A stretch of DNA of 36,352 nt from a virus. The DNA is taken from the IMG/VR virus record IMGVR_UViG_3300037587_000020, positions 1 to 36,352 of that record. One strand, 5' to 3'. The stretch's first letter is position 1. Every line of letters begins with the position of its first letter. The position numbers and the translations under genes are program-made. The notes under the pieces were generated by a model. The model was not told the origin of the DNA and made no database searches. It saw only the letters and a program-made list of their open reading frames with translations. Positions 8,579 through 17,500 of the stretch are shown piece by piece.

Positions 8579-9377
8579 CAAAACCGTCGGTGAGGTAACT
8601 CTTCAGGAAGCATCTGAAGATACCGATCTGGTCTACAACCCAATCGAAACTGGTGAGATCACCTTCACGATTAACGAGTACAAAGGCGACGCTTGGTATG
8701 TCACCGATGATCTCCGTGAAGATGGTACTGACATTGACATGCTTATGGCCGAACGTAGCTCTGCTTCGACTCGTGCCTTCCAAGAAGTCTTTGAAACCGA
8801 TTTCCTAGCAACTGCTGCTTTGGCTTTCCCAAACTCAGACCCTTACAATATTAACTCTTTCGCCCACAAAATTGTGTCCGCTGAGACTAATGATGAATTT
8901 GCTCTCTCTCATTTGGTGAGCATGGGTTTGGCTTTTAATAAAGCTAACGTCCCTTCCGAGGGTCGTATCTTCATCGCAGACCCAATTGTAGAAGCAACGC
9001 TTAATCTCTTGGTTAACGTCTCAACTGATGTTACACCATTTGCGGCTGCTATTCTTGAACGTGGTTTGGCCTCTGGTCAACGCTTCTTGATGAACTTCTA
9101 TGGCTGGGACATCATCCTGTCGAATCGACTCTATGTCGCTACAGGTAATGACGGGACTAACTCCATCGCTGATGGTGTATGGAACCTGTTCATGTGTGTC
9201 CTCGATGACCAGACTAAGCCCCTTATGGGAGCAGTTCGTCGGCCACCTAAAGCAGAGGGTGAACGTAACAAAGATAAAGCTCGTGATGAGTTCGTTGTTC
9301 GTTCCCGCTATGACTTCGGTGTCCAGCGTATGGATACACTCGGTGTCCTAGTCACTCACGCAACTAACATCACATAA
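8579..9377 (+). CDS. Major capsid protein, exon 2
   Basis: Exon 2 begins with C 8579, which completes an Ile codon (AT+C), then KTVGEVTLQEASEDTD. It encodes 266 residues including the segments TFTINEYKGDAWYVTDDLREDG and IFIADPIVEATLNLL, and the terminal FGVQRMDTLGVLVTHATNIT, all typical of T7/SIO1-type HK97-fold capsids. No in-frame start with a good ribosome site lies near its beginning, and the exon needs the 5' part for a functional N-arm. The gene lies between scaffold and a probable decoration protein and should be the most abundant virion component. Confidence 0.9.
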
Positions 9378-9388
9378 GGAGATAAATC

Positions 9389-9886
9389 ATGGCTTTTGAA
9401 ACAGCTCTCTTCGGTGATGGTGTATCCACTACCCGAGTAACCACTGTCAGCACTTACTTCGGTTCGCGTGATAGTGGCAAGACGGTTGGCCTTACTCGCA
9501 CAGCGGGTTTTGTTACAGAACTAACTCTCGATATTGACGGCTCTATGGTTAGCGATGGGTCTTATGCCCTAATTGCTCCAACCATTCCAGCTGGTGCAAT
9601 TATCGAGGATGTCTATGTAGACGTTACGGAGATTTTTGTCCTTGGCGGCACGACTCCTCTCATCGACATTGGCACTGAAGGTACTGAAGCAACAAACGGG
9701 TTCACTATTACTGAAGCCCAAGCTGAAGCTGTCAAGATGCTAGACCTTACAAGTGAACTATCAGGAACATGGGCCGCTGGCCTAGTTGCCGATACCACTG
9801 TTGGTCTGCTACTTGGCGGTGGGGGTTCAAACACCTCTACAGCAGCAGGTAAAATGCGTGTCGTAATTCGTTACGTCTCTGCATAA
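9389..9886 (+). CDS. Probable head decoration or capsid-associated protein
   Basis: A 165-residue, Gly/Thr/Val-rich, acidic protein with no Cys motif or membrane segment, starting 11 bases after the capsid stop with AAGGAG upstream. It looks like a beta-sandwich (YALIAPTIPAGAIIEDVYVDVTE; terminal GKMRVVIRYVSA). Its place directly after the capsid gene and before a strong terminator suggests a product made in capsid-like amounts, such as a decoration protein. I recognise no named family; the role is inferred from position and composition. Confidence 0.55.
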   Translation: MAFETALFGDGVSTTRVTTVSTYFGSRDSGKTVGLTRTAGFVTELTLDIDGSMVSDGSYALIAPTIPAGAIIEDVYVDVTEIFVLGGTTPLIDIGTEGTEATNGFTITEAQAEAVKMLDLTSELSGTWAAGLVADTTVGLLLGGGGSNTSTAAGKMRVVIRYVSA

Positions 9887-9893
9887 CATAATT

Positions 9894-9927
9894 GGGCGGG
9901 ACAGCTTAAGGCTCTCCTGCCCTTTTT
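9894..9927 (+). terminator. Rho-independent terminator after capsid module
   Basis: GGGCGGGA (9894-9901) pairs with TCCTGCCC (9915-9922, one G.U). An inner AGC/GCT pair extends the stem around the loop TTAAG, and CTTTTTCTTT follows directly. The hairpin sits between the decoration-like gene and the next virion gene. It could reduce transcription of minor tail genes relative to capsid genes. Confidence 0.8.
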
Positions 9928-9951
9928 CTTTATCCATCTAGGAGAATAAAA

Positions 9952-10530
9952 ATGGTAGAACACGTTGACATCCCTGATGGGGAGAGACATGAACCTAAAG
10001 GTGTAGCAGCAGCCTCTTCAGGACAATTACTAGTCGCTGATGGTGTTGGAGGTAGTTCATGGGTACATGATCTTACTAATACGCACGGAGATGCTATTAT
10101 AACTAGCAATACTACAGCTACGGCTGTAACTGCTGCTTCTGATGCTAGTCTTTCTACTGACAGTGATTACGTTAAGGTTACTGCTGGGTGGTCTTTAGCT
10201 CATGGAGTACAAGTTACTTTCAATGTAGATGAATTAGTATTCCCTATAGCAGGAGAATACTTTATTACTTTCTGGGCAGATGTTAAAGTCCCTTTAAATA
10301 ACAATTTTGTTGGTATCAAGTACTCCATCAATGATACCCCACCATACTCAAACAGAAAAGTTATATCTCAGTCCTCTACAACTAATGACTACCTAAATCT
10401 TTCTGCTTCAGGGATTATTACAGGTCTCTCAACAAATGATACTCTTAGTATATATATTGCTGCCACTAAATCAGATAATTTGATTGTGCAAGAAGCTGGT
10501 TTGATCGCTTTCCTATTACACGAGGCTTAA
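9952..10530 (+). CDS. Virion surface protein (head fibre/decoration-like)
   Basis: A 192-residue protein with AGGAG upstream. Residues 13-33 (EPKGVAAASSGQLLVADGVGG) are a short motif often seen at the base of phage head-fibre or tail proteins. The remainder looks like a C1q/TNF-type jelly roll (FPIAGEYFITFWADVKV, NDTLSIYIAATKSDN, terminal GLIAFLLHEA). It lies after the capsid-module terminator and 3 bases before tail tube A. The likely role is a trimeric knob on the head or connector. Function is inferred from fold-like pattern and context. Confidence 0.55.
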   Translation: MVEHVDIPDGERHEPKGVAAASSGQLLVADGVGGSSWVHDLTNTHGDAIITSNTTATAVTAASDASLSTDSDYVKVTAGWSLAHGVQVTFNVDELVFPIAGEYFITFWADVKVPLNNNFVGIKYSINDTPPYSNRKVISQSSTTNDYLNLSASGIITGLSTNDTLSIYIAATKSDNLIVQEAGLIAFLLHEA

Positions 10531-10533
10531 GAT

Positions 10534-11280
10534 ATGACCACTCTTTTAACAATGACACAGGATGTGTTAGAGGATATTAGTGGGGACGAGGTTAATAGCA
10601 TTGATGATACCCCGGAAGCCACAAGAGTAGCTAAGATAATTCAGGGTAAGTATATGGCCATGATGTCCAACAGGAACTGGCCTCATATGCGTCAAGCTTT
10701 AACTGTCACACCACGATCTGATTCTAACTTCCCCACCCACATGAGTATTGAGGATGACCTCAAAGAACTCATTATAATTAACTACGACGTATCTAAGCTT
10801 ACGTCAGCTAGTAAGTCTTACCAGAAAATGAAGTATAAAGAACCGGATGATTTTATACGTTTAATAAATAATAGATCGTCTGATAATGCTAATATCATAA
10901 CGGTTATTGATGACTCTGGTATTGAGCTTCTAATAATCAATGATAAGCAACCAGAATTCTACACATCGTTTAACGACTCTGACTTAGTGTTTGATGCTTA
11001 CGACTCTGAGGTTGATACAACTCTCCAAGGCTCCAAGACACAAGCTCTTGGGTATGTTATGCCTGTATTCTCCTTGACTGATAGCCATGTTATAGACATT
11101 CCTACGGAAGCTGAGTCAGCTCTGCTAGAGCAATGTAAGTCAACAGCCCAGTGGAAACTGAGGCAGATACAAGACCCAGACGCTGAGATTGAAGCTCGTA
11201 GACAGCAACGGTGGCTCTCTCGTAAAGCTTGGCGTGTTAACGGAGATACACTCTCCCCCAACTACGGACGAAAAAGATAA
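10534..11280 (+). CDS. Tail tubular protein A (adaptor, gp11-like)
   Basis: A 248-residue protein. The N-terminal half has the adaptor pattern VLEDISGDEVNSIDDTPEA and KYMAMMSNRNWPHMRQ (about residues 11-53). The C-terminal helices end in a basic tail (RRQQRWLSRKAWRVNGD, SPNYGRKR). Length and position, after the head genes and before the large tail tube B gene, match T7 gp11. It forms the ring joining portal and nozzle. Its stop overlaps the next small gene by one base (TAATG). Confidence 0.82.
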   Translation: MTTLLTMTQDVLEDISGDEVNSIDDTPEATRVAKIIQGKYMAMMSNRNWPHMRQALTVTPRSDSNFPTHMSIEDDLKELIIINYDVSKLTSASKSYQKMKYKEPDDFIRLINNRSSDNANIITVIDDSGIELLIINDKQPEFYTSFNDSDLVFDAYDSEVDTTLQGSKTQALGYVMPVFSLTDSHVIDIPTEAESALLEQCKSTAQWKLRQIQDPDAEIEARRQQRWLSRKAWRVNGDTLSPNYGRKR

Positions 11281-11480
11281 TGACATATCGTGGATATAAG
11301 ATTGAAGGTGATGGAACCTTCGGGTACTTTCATATTAAACCCTCTGGTGGTAAGGGCAATGTCCCACAAACTCTGAGGGGTATGTTTACTAAACCAAAAG
11401 AGGCTGAAAGAGCAATTGATCGGCAACTTAACAGTAAACTAAGTAAGAATAAACCAGCTAAGGTTGCAGTCGAAAGCTAA
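11280..11480 (+). CDS. Small basic protein between tail tube genes
   Basis: A 66-residue basic protein whose ATG overlaps the tail tube A stop (TAATG). It begins MTYRGYKIEGDGTFGYFHIK, a short beta-rich region, and ends in a Lys/Ser-rich helix (RAIDRQLNSKLSKNKPAK). No membrane segment or Cys. The family is not recognised. The tight spacing and the next gene's own ribosome site 28 bases later support a real gene co-expressed with tail proteins. Confidence 0.55.
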   Translation: MTYRGYKIEGDGTFGYFHIKPSGGKGNVPQTLRGMFTKPKEAERAIDRQLNSKLSKNKPAKVAVES

Positions 11481-11508
11481 CCTTAAATTAAAACCTTGAG
11501 GTGTATAT

Positions 11509-13815
11509 ATGGCCAGACAACAATTAACAGCTGAGTTTAATAGGTTTGTAGGCGGCCTTATCACTGAGGCATCGCCTATGAACTTCCCAGAGGGTGCATC
11601 CCTTGATGAAGTTAATATGGTTATGAACAGAGACGGGACCAGACAGAGACGTTTAGGTTTTGACCTTGAAACAAGTTATGCGGAGGTTGACACAGGTATA
11701 AGACTAGACCTCACGAAAACATTAGGGACAAGTGAGTTTAAATGGGAGAACGCTGGAGGTGATCCAGAGAAAGAACTACTCGTGGTTCAAATGGGTAATG
11801 TTCTTCAGGTTTTTGATCTTGATATAACCCCTCTCAGCACGGGACTTATATATACACAAACTTTACACGTGGACTCTTACGAGGACATTTTCTCTTATGC
11901 TATGGTAGATGGTTTGTTGGTTGTGGCCACAGGTCTTAAGGATGTTAATATCCTTGAGTTTGATGGTACTTCCACTGTTACCCTGTCCACAGACATACTC
12001 TATATCAGAGACCTCTTCGGAGTTGAAGCTGATAACGGAACTACTATTTTCACAAATTCCCTTAACCTAGAGGAACGTCCTACAACAATCTTTGACACTT
12101 ACCTTTATAACTTGCGTAATCAGAGCTGGGCTCTACCTCGTAAGCCCTCTAATGGTGAGACAGTTGAAGACCCAATTACCCACTTCTTCGCACAAGAATC
12201 AACATATCCATCTAACTCAGACACTGTGAACACAGCTCTATACCCAGACGCTAATGACACAGACAACAGAGTCGTTGATAGGTTCTTTGCACAGGACTTG
12301 ATTGATGACCCAGCAGGGTCTACGAGGTCTCCTAGAGGTTACTTTATTATCGACGCTATGGAACGTGGTGTCAGCAGACTACTGCGTGAGACAACCCTCA
12401 GGGGTCGTTACCCAACACTTGACTTCTCTGTAAGTATACTGCCTACTGACACTACTCCCGGCGGAGCTGGTGTTATAGCTGAATACGCAGGTCGTATTTT
12501 TTATGCTGGTTTCTCAGGGGTGGTGACAGATAAGGACGCTAACAGCCCTCGTATGTCTTCCTACGTTCTATTCAGCCGTTTCATACACGATGCTGATGAT
12601 ATGACTAAGTGTTACCAAGAGGCCGACCCAACATCTAAAGATGACCCAGACAAAGTTGATACTGATGGTGGCTTCCTACGATTAGATAGAGCCTATGGTA
12701 TTAAGAAGATGGTAACTGTTGGAGCTTCACTCTTTGTGTTTGCCTCTAATGGTGTCTGGCGTATCCACGGAGGTTCTGAGGCAGGTTTCTCAGCTAACTC
12801 CCATATTGTGGATAAGCTAACAGACCACGGCATCAGAGGAGCTAATTCGGTAGTGCTATCAGATGATAGTTTATTTTACTGGGGGGATGATGGTATATAC
12901 GCTATATCTCAAGGAGAGGTTGGTAGTTGGGCTGTGGAGAACATATCTCAACAGACAATCCAAACTACGTATGAAGATATAAGTATTGAAGACAAGAAAG
13001 CTGTCTCTGGACACTATGATAGTTATGAGAGAAAGATCAAGTGGGTTTACCACAAAGAGATAGACTCTAACGAGGCAGTTAGAGAACTTGTATTTGACAG
13101 GAACTTAAGTGCTTTCACGTTAAACTCTATAAACCACCTAACAACTATGTCTAACTTCCCCAAGATTAGTTCTATTTTCCCCTCTCAACCATTTGCGGTT
13201 GGAGATCAGGTTTCTGGTATAACAGTGGTTGGAGACCCAGTTACTGTTAATGGTGATCCAGTTCAGATGACAATAGCAGCAAGGTCAACCTCACAAAGAG
13301 AGTTGAAGTATGTTGTTGTCACAAGTACGGCGGCCAATCTGAAGTATAGTTTCGGAGCCTTTGATGACCCAACCTTCTATGACTGGGCAGAACAAGATGG
13401 TACAGGAATTGATTCTCCTGCATACTTGCTCACAGGTTATATTATGGCTGGAGATACTCAGCTAGATAAACAAGTGGCATACTTAACCACTCACTTCATA
13501 AGAACTGAGGACGGTTTTGATGTTAACTTAAATCCAGAGAATGAGTCTTCGTGCTTAGTACAATTCCAGTGGGAATGGACTAACTCAGTTGCTGCCAATA
13601 AGTGGTCTAACCCTTTCCAAGCTTATAGATACCGCCAAGTATACATGCCAGAAGATGCTGATGATGATTACGATACAGGATATAAACTCATTACCACTCG
13701 TAATATGGTGAGGGGTGGTGGTAAAGTATTCTCCATTCTGTTCTCTTCTGAAGCTGGTAAAGATATGAGACTGGTTGGTTGGGCACTGAATATAACTTCT
13801 AATACGAAAGTGTAG
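11509..13815 (+). CDS. Tail tubular protein B (nozzle, gp12-like)
   Basis: A 768-residue protein opening with FNRFVGGLITEASPMNFPEG and ASLDEVNMVMNRDGTRQRR, the signature N-terminus of T7 gp12-type nozzle proteins. The body is beta-rich with propeller-like segments (KMVTVGASLFVFASNGVWRI; DDSLFYWGDDGIYAISQGE). The C-terminal part contains QAYRYRQVYMP and VGWALNI, typical of the family. It forms the tail tip channel below the adaptor ring and anchors fibres. Size and order with tail tube A agree with T7-like phages. Confidence 0.87.
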   Translation: MARQQLTAEFNRFVGGLITEASPMNFPEGASLDEVNMVMNRDGTRQRRLGFDLETSYAEVDTGIRLDLTKTLGTSEFKWENAGGDPEKELLVVQMGNVLQVFDLDITPLSTGLIYTQTLHVDSYEDIFSYAMVDGLLVVATGLKDVNILEFDGTSTVTLSTDILYIRDLFGVEADNGTTIFTNSLNLEERPTTIFDTYLYNLRNQSWALPRKPSNGETVEDPITHFFAQESTYPSNSDTVNTALYPDANDTDNRVVDRFFAQDLIDDPAGSTRSPRGYFIIDAMERGVSRLLRETTLRGRYPTLDFSVSILPTDTTPGGAGVIAEYAGRIFYAGFSGVVTDKDANSPRMSSYVLFSRFIHDADDMTKCYQEADPTSKDDPDKVDTDGGFLRLDRAYGIKKMVTVGASLFVFASNGVWRIHGGSEAGFSANSHIVDKLTDHGIRGANSVVLSDDSLFYWGDDGIYAISQGEVGSWAVENISQQTIQTTYEDISIEDKKAVSGHYDSYERKIKWVYHKEIDSNEAVRELVFDRNLSAFTLNSINHLTTMSNFPKISSIFPSQPFAVGDQVSGITVVGDPVTVNGDPVQMTIAARSTSQRELKYVVVTSTAANLKYSFGAFDDPTFYDWAEQDGTGIDSPAYLLTGYIMAGDTQLDKQVAYLTTHFIRTEDGFDVNLNPENESSCLVQFQWEWTNSVAANKWSNPFQAYRYRQVYMPEDADDDYDTGYKLITTRNMVRGGGKVFSILFSSEAGKDMRLVGWALNITSNTKV

Positions 13816-13817
13816 CA

Positions 13818-14114
13818 ATGGATATTTACATTAAAACGGAAGATTACGAAATTGCTATAGAGCAGGAGGGGGATGTATTCTTCCTCCACTGTGACGTTTG
13901 GAATTTTAGCCCCTCAGTTATGAAAGAGATTAAATATAACTTCTATAACATTGTTGAGGCCTTCCTAGAAGCTGGTGTAGATTCTCTTTATGCGTACACA
14001 ACCAACGCTAAATTTTGTGAGAACCTATTACCATGTGAGATTATTGGTGAGATAGAACTAGCAGATGAGGCACACTCCATCGTAGAGTGGAATATTGTGG
14101 GGGGTTTATCGTGA
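13818..14114 (+). CDS. Small acidic virion-block protein of unknown function
   Basis: A 98-residue acidic protein 3 bases after tail tube B and overlapping the next gene's start. The middle (IVEAFLEAGVDSLYAYTTNAKFCENLL) recalls small acetyltransferase-like proteins found at this place in some podophages (T7 gp13 position), but the full fold is not evident and I do not assign it. Possibly an assembly helper for internal virion proteins. Two Cys are close to each other but form no metal motif. Confidence 0.5.
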   Translation: MDIYIKTEDYEIAIEQEGDVFFLHCDVWNFSPSVMKEIKYNFYNIVEAFLEAGVDSLYAYTTNAKFCENLLPCEIIGEIELADEAHSIVEWNIVGGLS

Positions 14115-14512
14115 GTTTAATTTTACAAGCAGCCTCTTTAGTCTTTGGCGTAATTCAACAGAAAAAAGTCACTGCTGCACAGAAAGAATCTAAAGCTATC
14201 TCCACAGCAGCTGAGACTGTCAGTAATAAGGCAGCTAGGCGTAAAGCTGTGAGAGAACTTAGATTTAAGAGAGCTCAGATAATCCAGTCAAGTGAGGCTC
14301 TCGGTTTCGAGGGCAGCTCTCTAGCACTTGGAGCACAATCTGCTCTTGCAGCTAACTTGTCTAACAATATAGCCTTACAATCATTTAGCCAAGTCACGAA
14401 AGAAGGCTTGTCACAACAGAGCCAAAAGATTGCAGATGCAACCTCTGCTGCTAAAACTTTTAAAGCTTTCGCGGATTTTGCCACGGAAGCCACTGACGCA
14501 TTTTCACCATAG
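14111..14512 (+). CDS. Internal virion protein, small (gp14-like)
   Basis: I prefer GTG 14111, inside the preceding stop (GTGA) with a GGGGGG ribosome site about 7 bases upstream, over the ATG at 14087 (which has no such site). The 133-residue product has a short hydrophobic N-terminal segment (SLILQAASLVFGVIQQKK) and then an Ala/Ser/Lys-rich helical body (RKAVRELRFKRAQIIQSSEA; LGFEGSSLALGAQSALAAN). This is the usual look of T7 gp14-type ejection proteins, which form the outer-membrane pore for DNA entry. Its position before two giant internal proteins supports this. Confidence 0.75.
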   Translation: MSLILQAASLVFGVIQQKKVTAAQKESKAISTAAETVSNKAARRKAVRELRFKRAQIIQSSEALGFEGSSLALGAQSALAANLSNNIALQSFSQVTKEGLSQQSQKIADATSAAKTFKAFADFATEATDAFSP

Positions 14513-14520
14513 GAGGCGAC

Positions 14521-17500
14521 ATGGAGCTTCAAGATTTTGTACAACAAACAGAAGAGTCCATCACCCTTGGTGAACTAGCTGTTCCCAGAGAAGAAGCAGT
14601 CTCTAACTTCGCTCTTAACACTAAAGCCTCTAGCCACCTAGCTGCTCAGGTATCTATGATTAATGACCCAGAGGCTTTGCTAGACAACTTCAACATTACG
14701 AAGAATGAATTAGGCAATTTAGGGGTTGTAAGAAAACATACAGAGTTGTGGGAGAATGCTTTAAACCGTTCTCGTGCTCTCAACCAACAAGCTCTATCTG
14801 AGATTGTGGCAGACAATGCTATTAACGTAGACACTCGTGCTGATGTAATTACCTCTACAAACTTACCTGATCCAGTAGAACCCCAATCTGATCGTGACCT
14901 TCTGTCTGAATCTCTGCTAACTGGAGACATGGGTGAACAGATCACTACGTCTGGAGAGGCGATTAGAGCTAGTATCTTCGAGAGTGTTAGAGACATTAAC
15001 AGGCAGAAGCGTGAAGCACAGTCTTTGATTAACGCCCAGTTCTTGTTAGAAGACCGAACTCTCGGTAACGCAGCTCTTGATCTAGTAGAACTTATTATCC
15101 CTTTCGCGGAATGGGCCCAAGCTGAGAAACTACTACTAGCGTTAGACCCATCCACGACAGACGCTAGTATGTTAGGAACTATCAAAGAAAAACTAACTAA
15201 TCTACGAGCCACTATCCCACTAGAAGATAGGGCGGCGTGGACTAAGCAGGTCGTTGAGATCGTTAATGCTAACTCTCAGATAATCTTCCCTGATGGTAAT
15301 GACCTAGCTAAGAAACAGTTCTTAGAACAAATCATTATGGGACAAGAGTACAGTGACCAAGCTAAATGGTTTGATAACTTCATCTCCGTTATTGATGTAA
15401 CAGGGATGCTAGGCATCATTACTGGTCTATCAAGAGCTGGCAAGGCAACTAGAGTACGTAGAGGTCCACTTGAGGCTGACGTGGTTGATCCCCGTCCCAC
15501 CTCTGGTCCTCGTGTCCACCCCGACGTGCAAGATGCGGAAGTCTTGGAAGTAGTGGCTGCCGGAGTACGCTCTGGTACATCTCCTACCTCTGTGGCTAGG
15601 AACGCCTCTGACACAAACGCAGTGGTTGCTAGGTCTATCCACGAAACAGTTGCTCAAGGCGGTGAGGAAGCTGCTGAGGCTCTCTATGGCACTACTAGGA
15701 TAGAGGCTATAGGTGATGACATACTACCACAGACAGATGTTACTAAAGTTGGTAACAGGGTTGAACAAGCGGAGTCTTCTCCTCAGTTCCCTCCTAACCA
15801 ACGAGTGACGTCTTTCACAGATGAGCTAGATGGTGGTACACGCTTCTTTAAAGAAGAGATCGGCCAGATGGTCGGTAGGATCAAAGAGAATGTGTTCACT
15901 GGCATCAGTGTCACTAACCGCACAGCTATGAACTTCATTAGAGGCTCTGTTGAGGAGACAGGTGGTGGCTTTAATGTAGCGGCAACCTATGGACCACGAG
16001 ATGGTGGATTCGTTGATCCAATCAATGCTCTAGAAGCTGTTAAGTTTCAGTTCAGAGAGTATGGTCTTGGAGATGATGCACTAACACTACTCGTTCGACA
16101 GGGTGGTGACTATGTTCCTACTTCTGTTCTAGAGGAAGCTGCTAAAAAAGAACTGGCAGATACTTTCAGAGCTAGTAAAAAACGTATCCCTGATGATTTG
16201 AAACCTATGCGTGACTATATGGTTGGCGTAGACTTTAAACACGATTACAATGTTAGAGATATTACAGACTTCAGTAAACCTGATGTAGGCTTTAACTGGT
16301 TTGACCGCTTCAACGTAGGAACTTCAGGCCGTGTAGGTACAGGTTCTTTACAGCAACATATACTTGACGCTCACTCAACTCTGCACCCTCAGTTAACACT
16401 GTCAGCTAACGCTCAAGTGGATAGAGGAGCAGCTTTTCAAAAAGCTTTGGTTGAGGTTGGTAAAGACTTTGCAGATAAGTATTCAGCATTGCCAAAAGAG
16501 AGTAGAGCTAGAGTAGCTAACTACTTCCAGAAAGCCAACCATGAAGGTATTGCTTTTAACCCTGTGCAAATGAAGGCTGCTGGTTTCAACACTAAAGAGA
16601 TTGAGACAGCTAGAGCATGGCGACAAACTCAAGACACCAACTGGTGGGTGCTTAACCACGACATGGGTAAGACCATGCACAATAGAAACTATGGCATCTT
16701 CGTAGGTGCTGATGGCACCACTGAGCTATTTGCTAGACCTATCTCACGCAATAATGTAGGTAGGTCTGTAAGAGCCTATGACAGCTCCTCAGACACTATT
16801 GTAACCCTCTCTAAGCAAGACTTAGATGACTTGTATAGTAAAGGTGGTGAGGTGGCTCAGCTACGTACTACTATGGCCGTAACTAATGACTCTGCTGACT
16901 TCATCATTAACCAGAACAAGGTTAAGAGTGGATACATTAGAGCAATTACAGGTAATGATAAAGTGTTGTCTTATCGTGATGGTTACTTCCCAGTTATGTA
17001 CGACGGTAAAGAGTTTGTATTTAAAACAATCCGTGATGCTAATGGACTTGAGAAGAACGTAGCGGTAGCCACTGCTCGTAACTCAAAGGATGCAGCTGAG
17101 ATGGTTAAGCGGTTGGAGATTGAATTCCCAGACTCTACCTTCTTCCACAAAACAGACAAAAAAGCCTCCGCAAGAGACATCTCTGACTCAGGGGAGGCTG
17201 AATGGCAAGTCATGGTCAACTCTGGGCTATCGGCTCAGAAGAGACGTGGCGAGCGTCTGGTAGATGCTAGTGCTGACTCACAAGCAATTGTGGGGAGTAA
17301 CTTAGTTGATCCAGTGGAATCTGTCACAGCTTCTATTCGGTCTATGTCACAGAAGGTTAACATGCGTGATTGGTTTGAAGCTACTAAGACTAGGTTCATT
17401 AAACAATACGCTAGTGTTCTCCCAACTAAACAAGGTGAACCAATATGGCCAGCTAACAGAACCGATATTACAGGTTCGTCTAAAATGTCTGCGGACGCTC

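Noticed and set aside
7525-9377. Capsid gene broken by frameshift or sequencing error, or containing an intein
   Set aside because: The stop at 7678 and the separate start of the endonuclease exclude one continuous protein as an intein needs, and ribozyme pairings plus exact U/G splice rules explain the gap.
14646-15614. Long minus-strand frames (up to 188 codons) opposite the giant internal protein
   Set aside because: Antisense to a convincing plus-strand gene, Ser/Arg-rich shadow composition, no ribosome sites.
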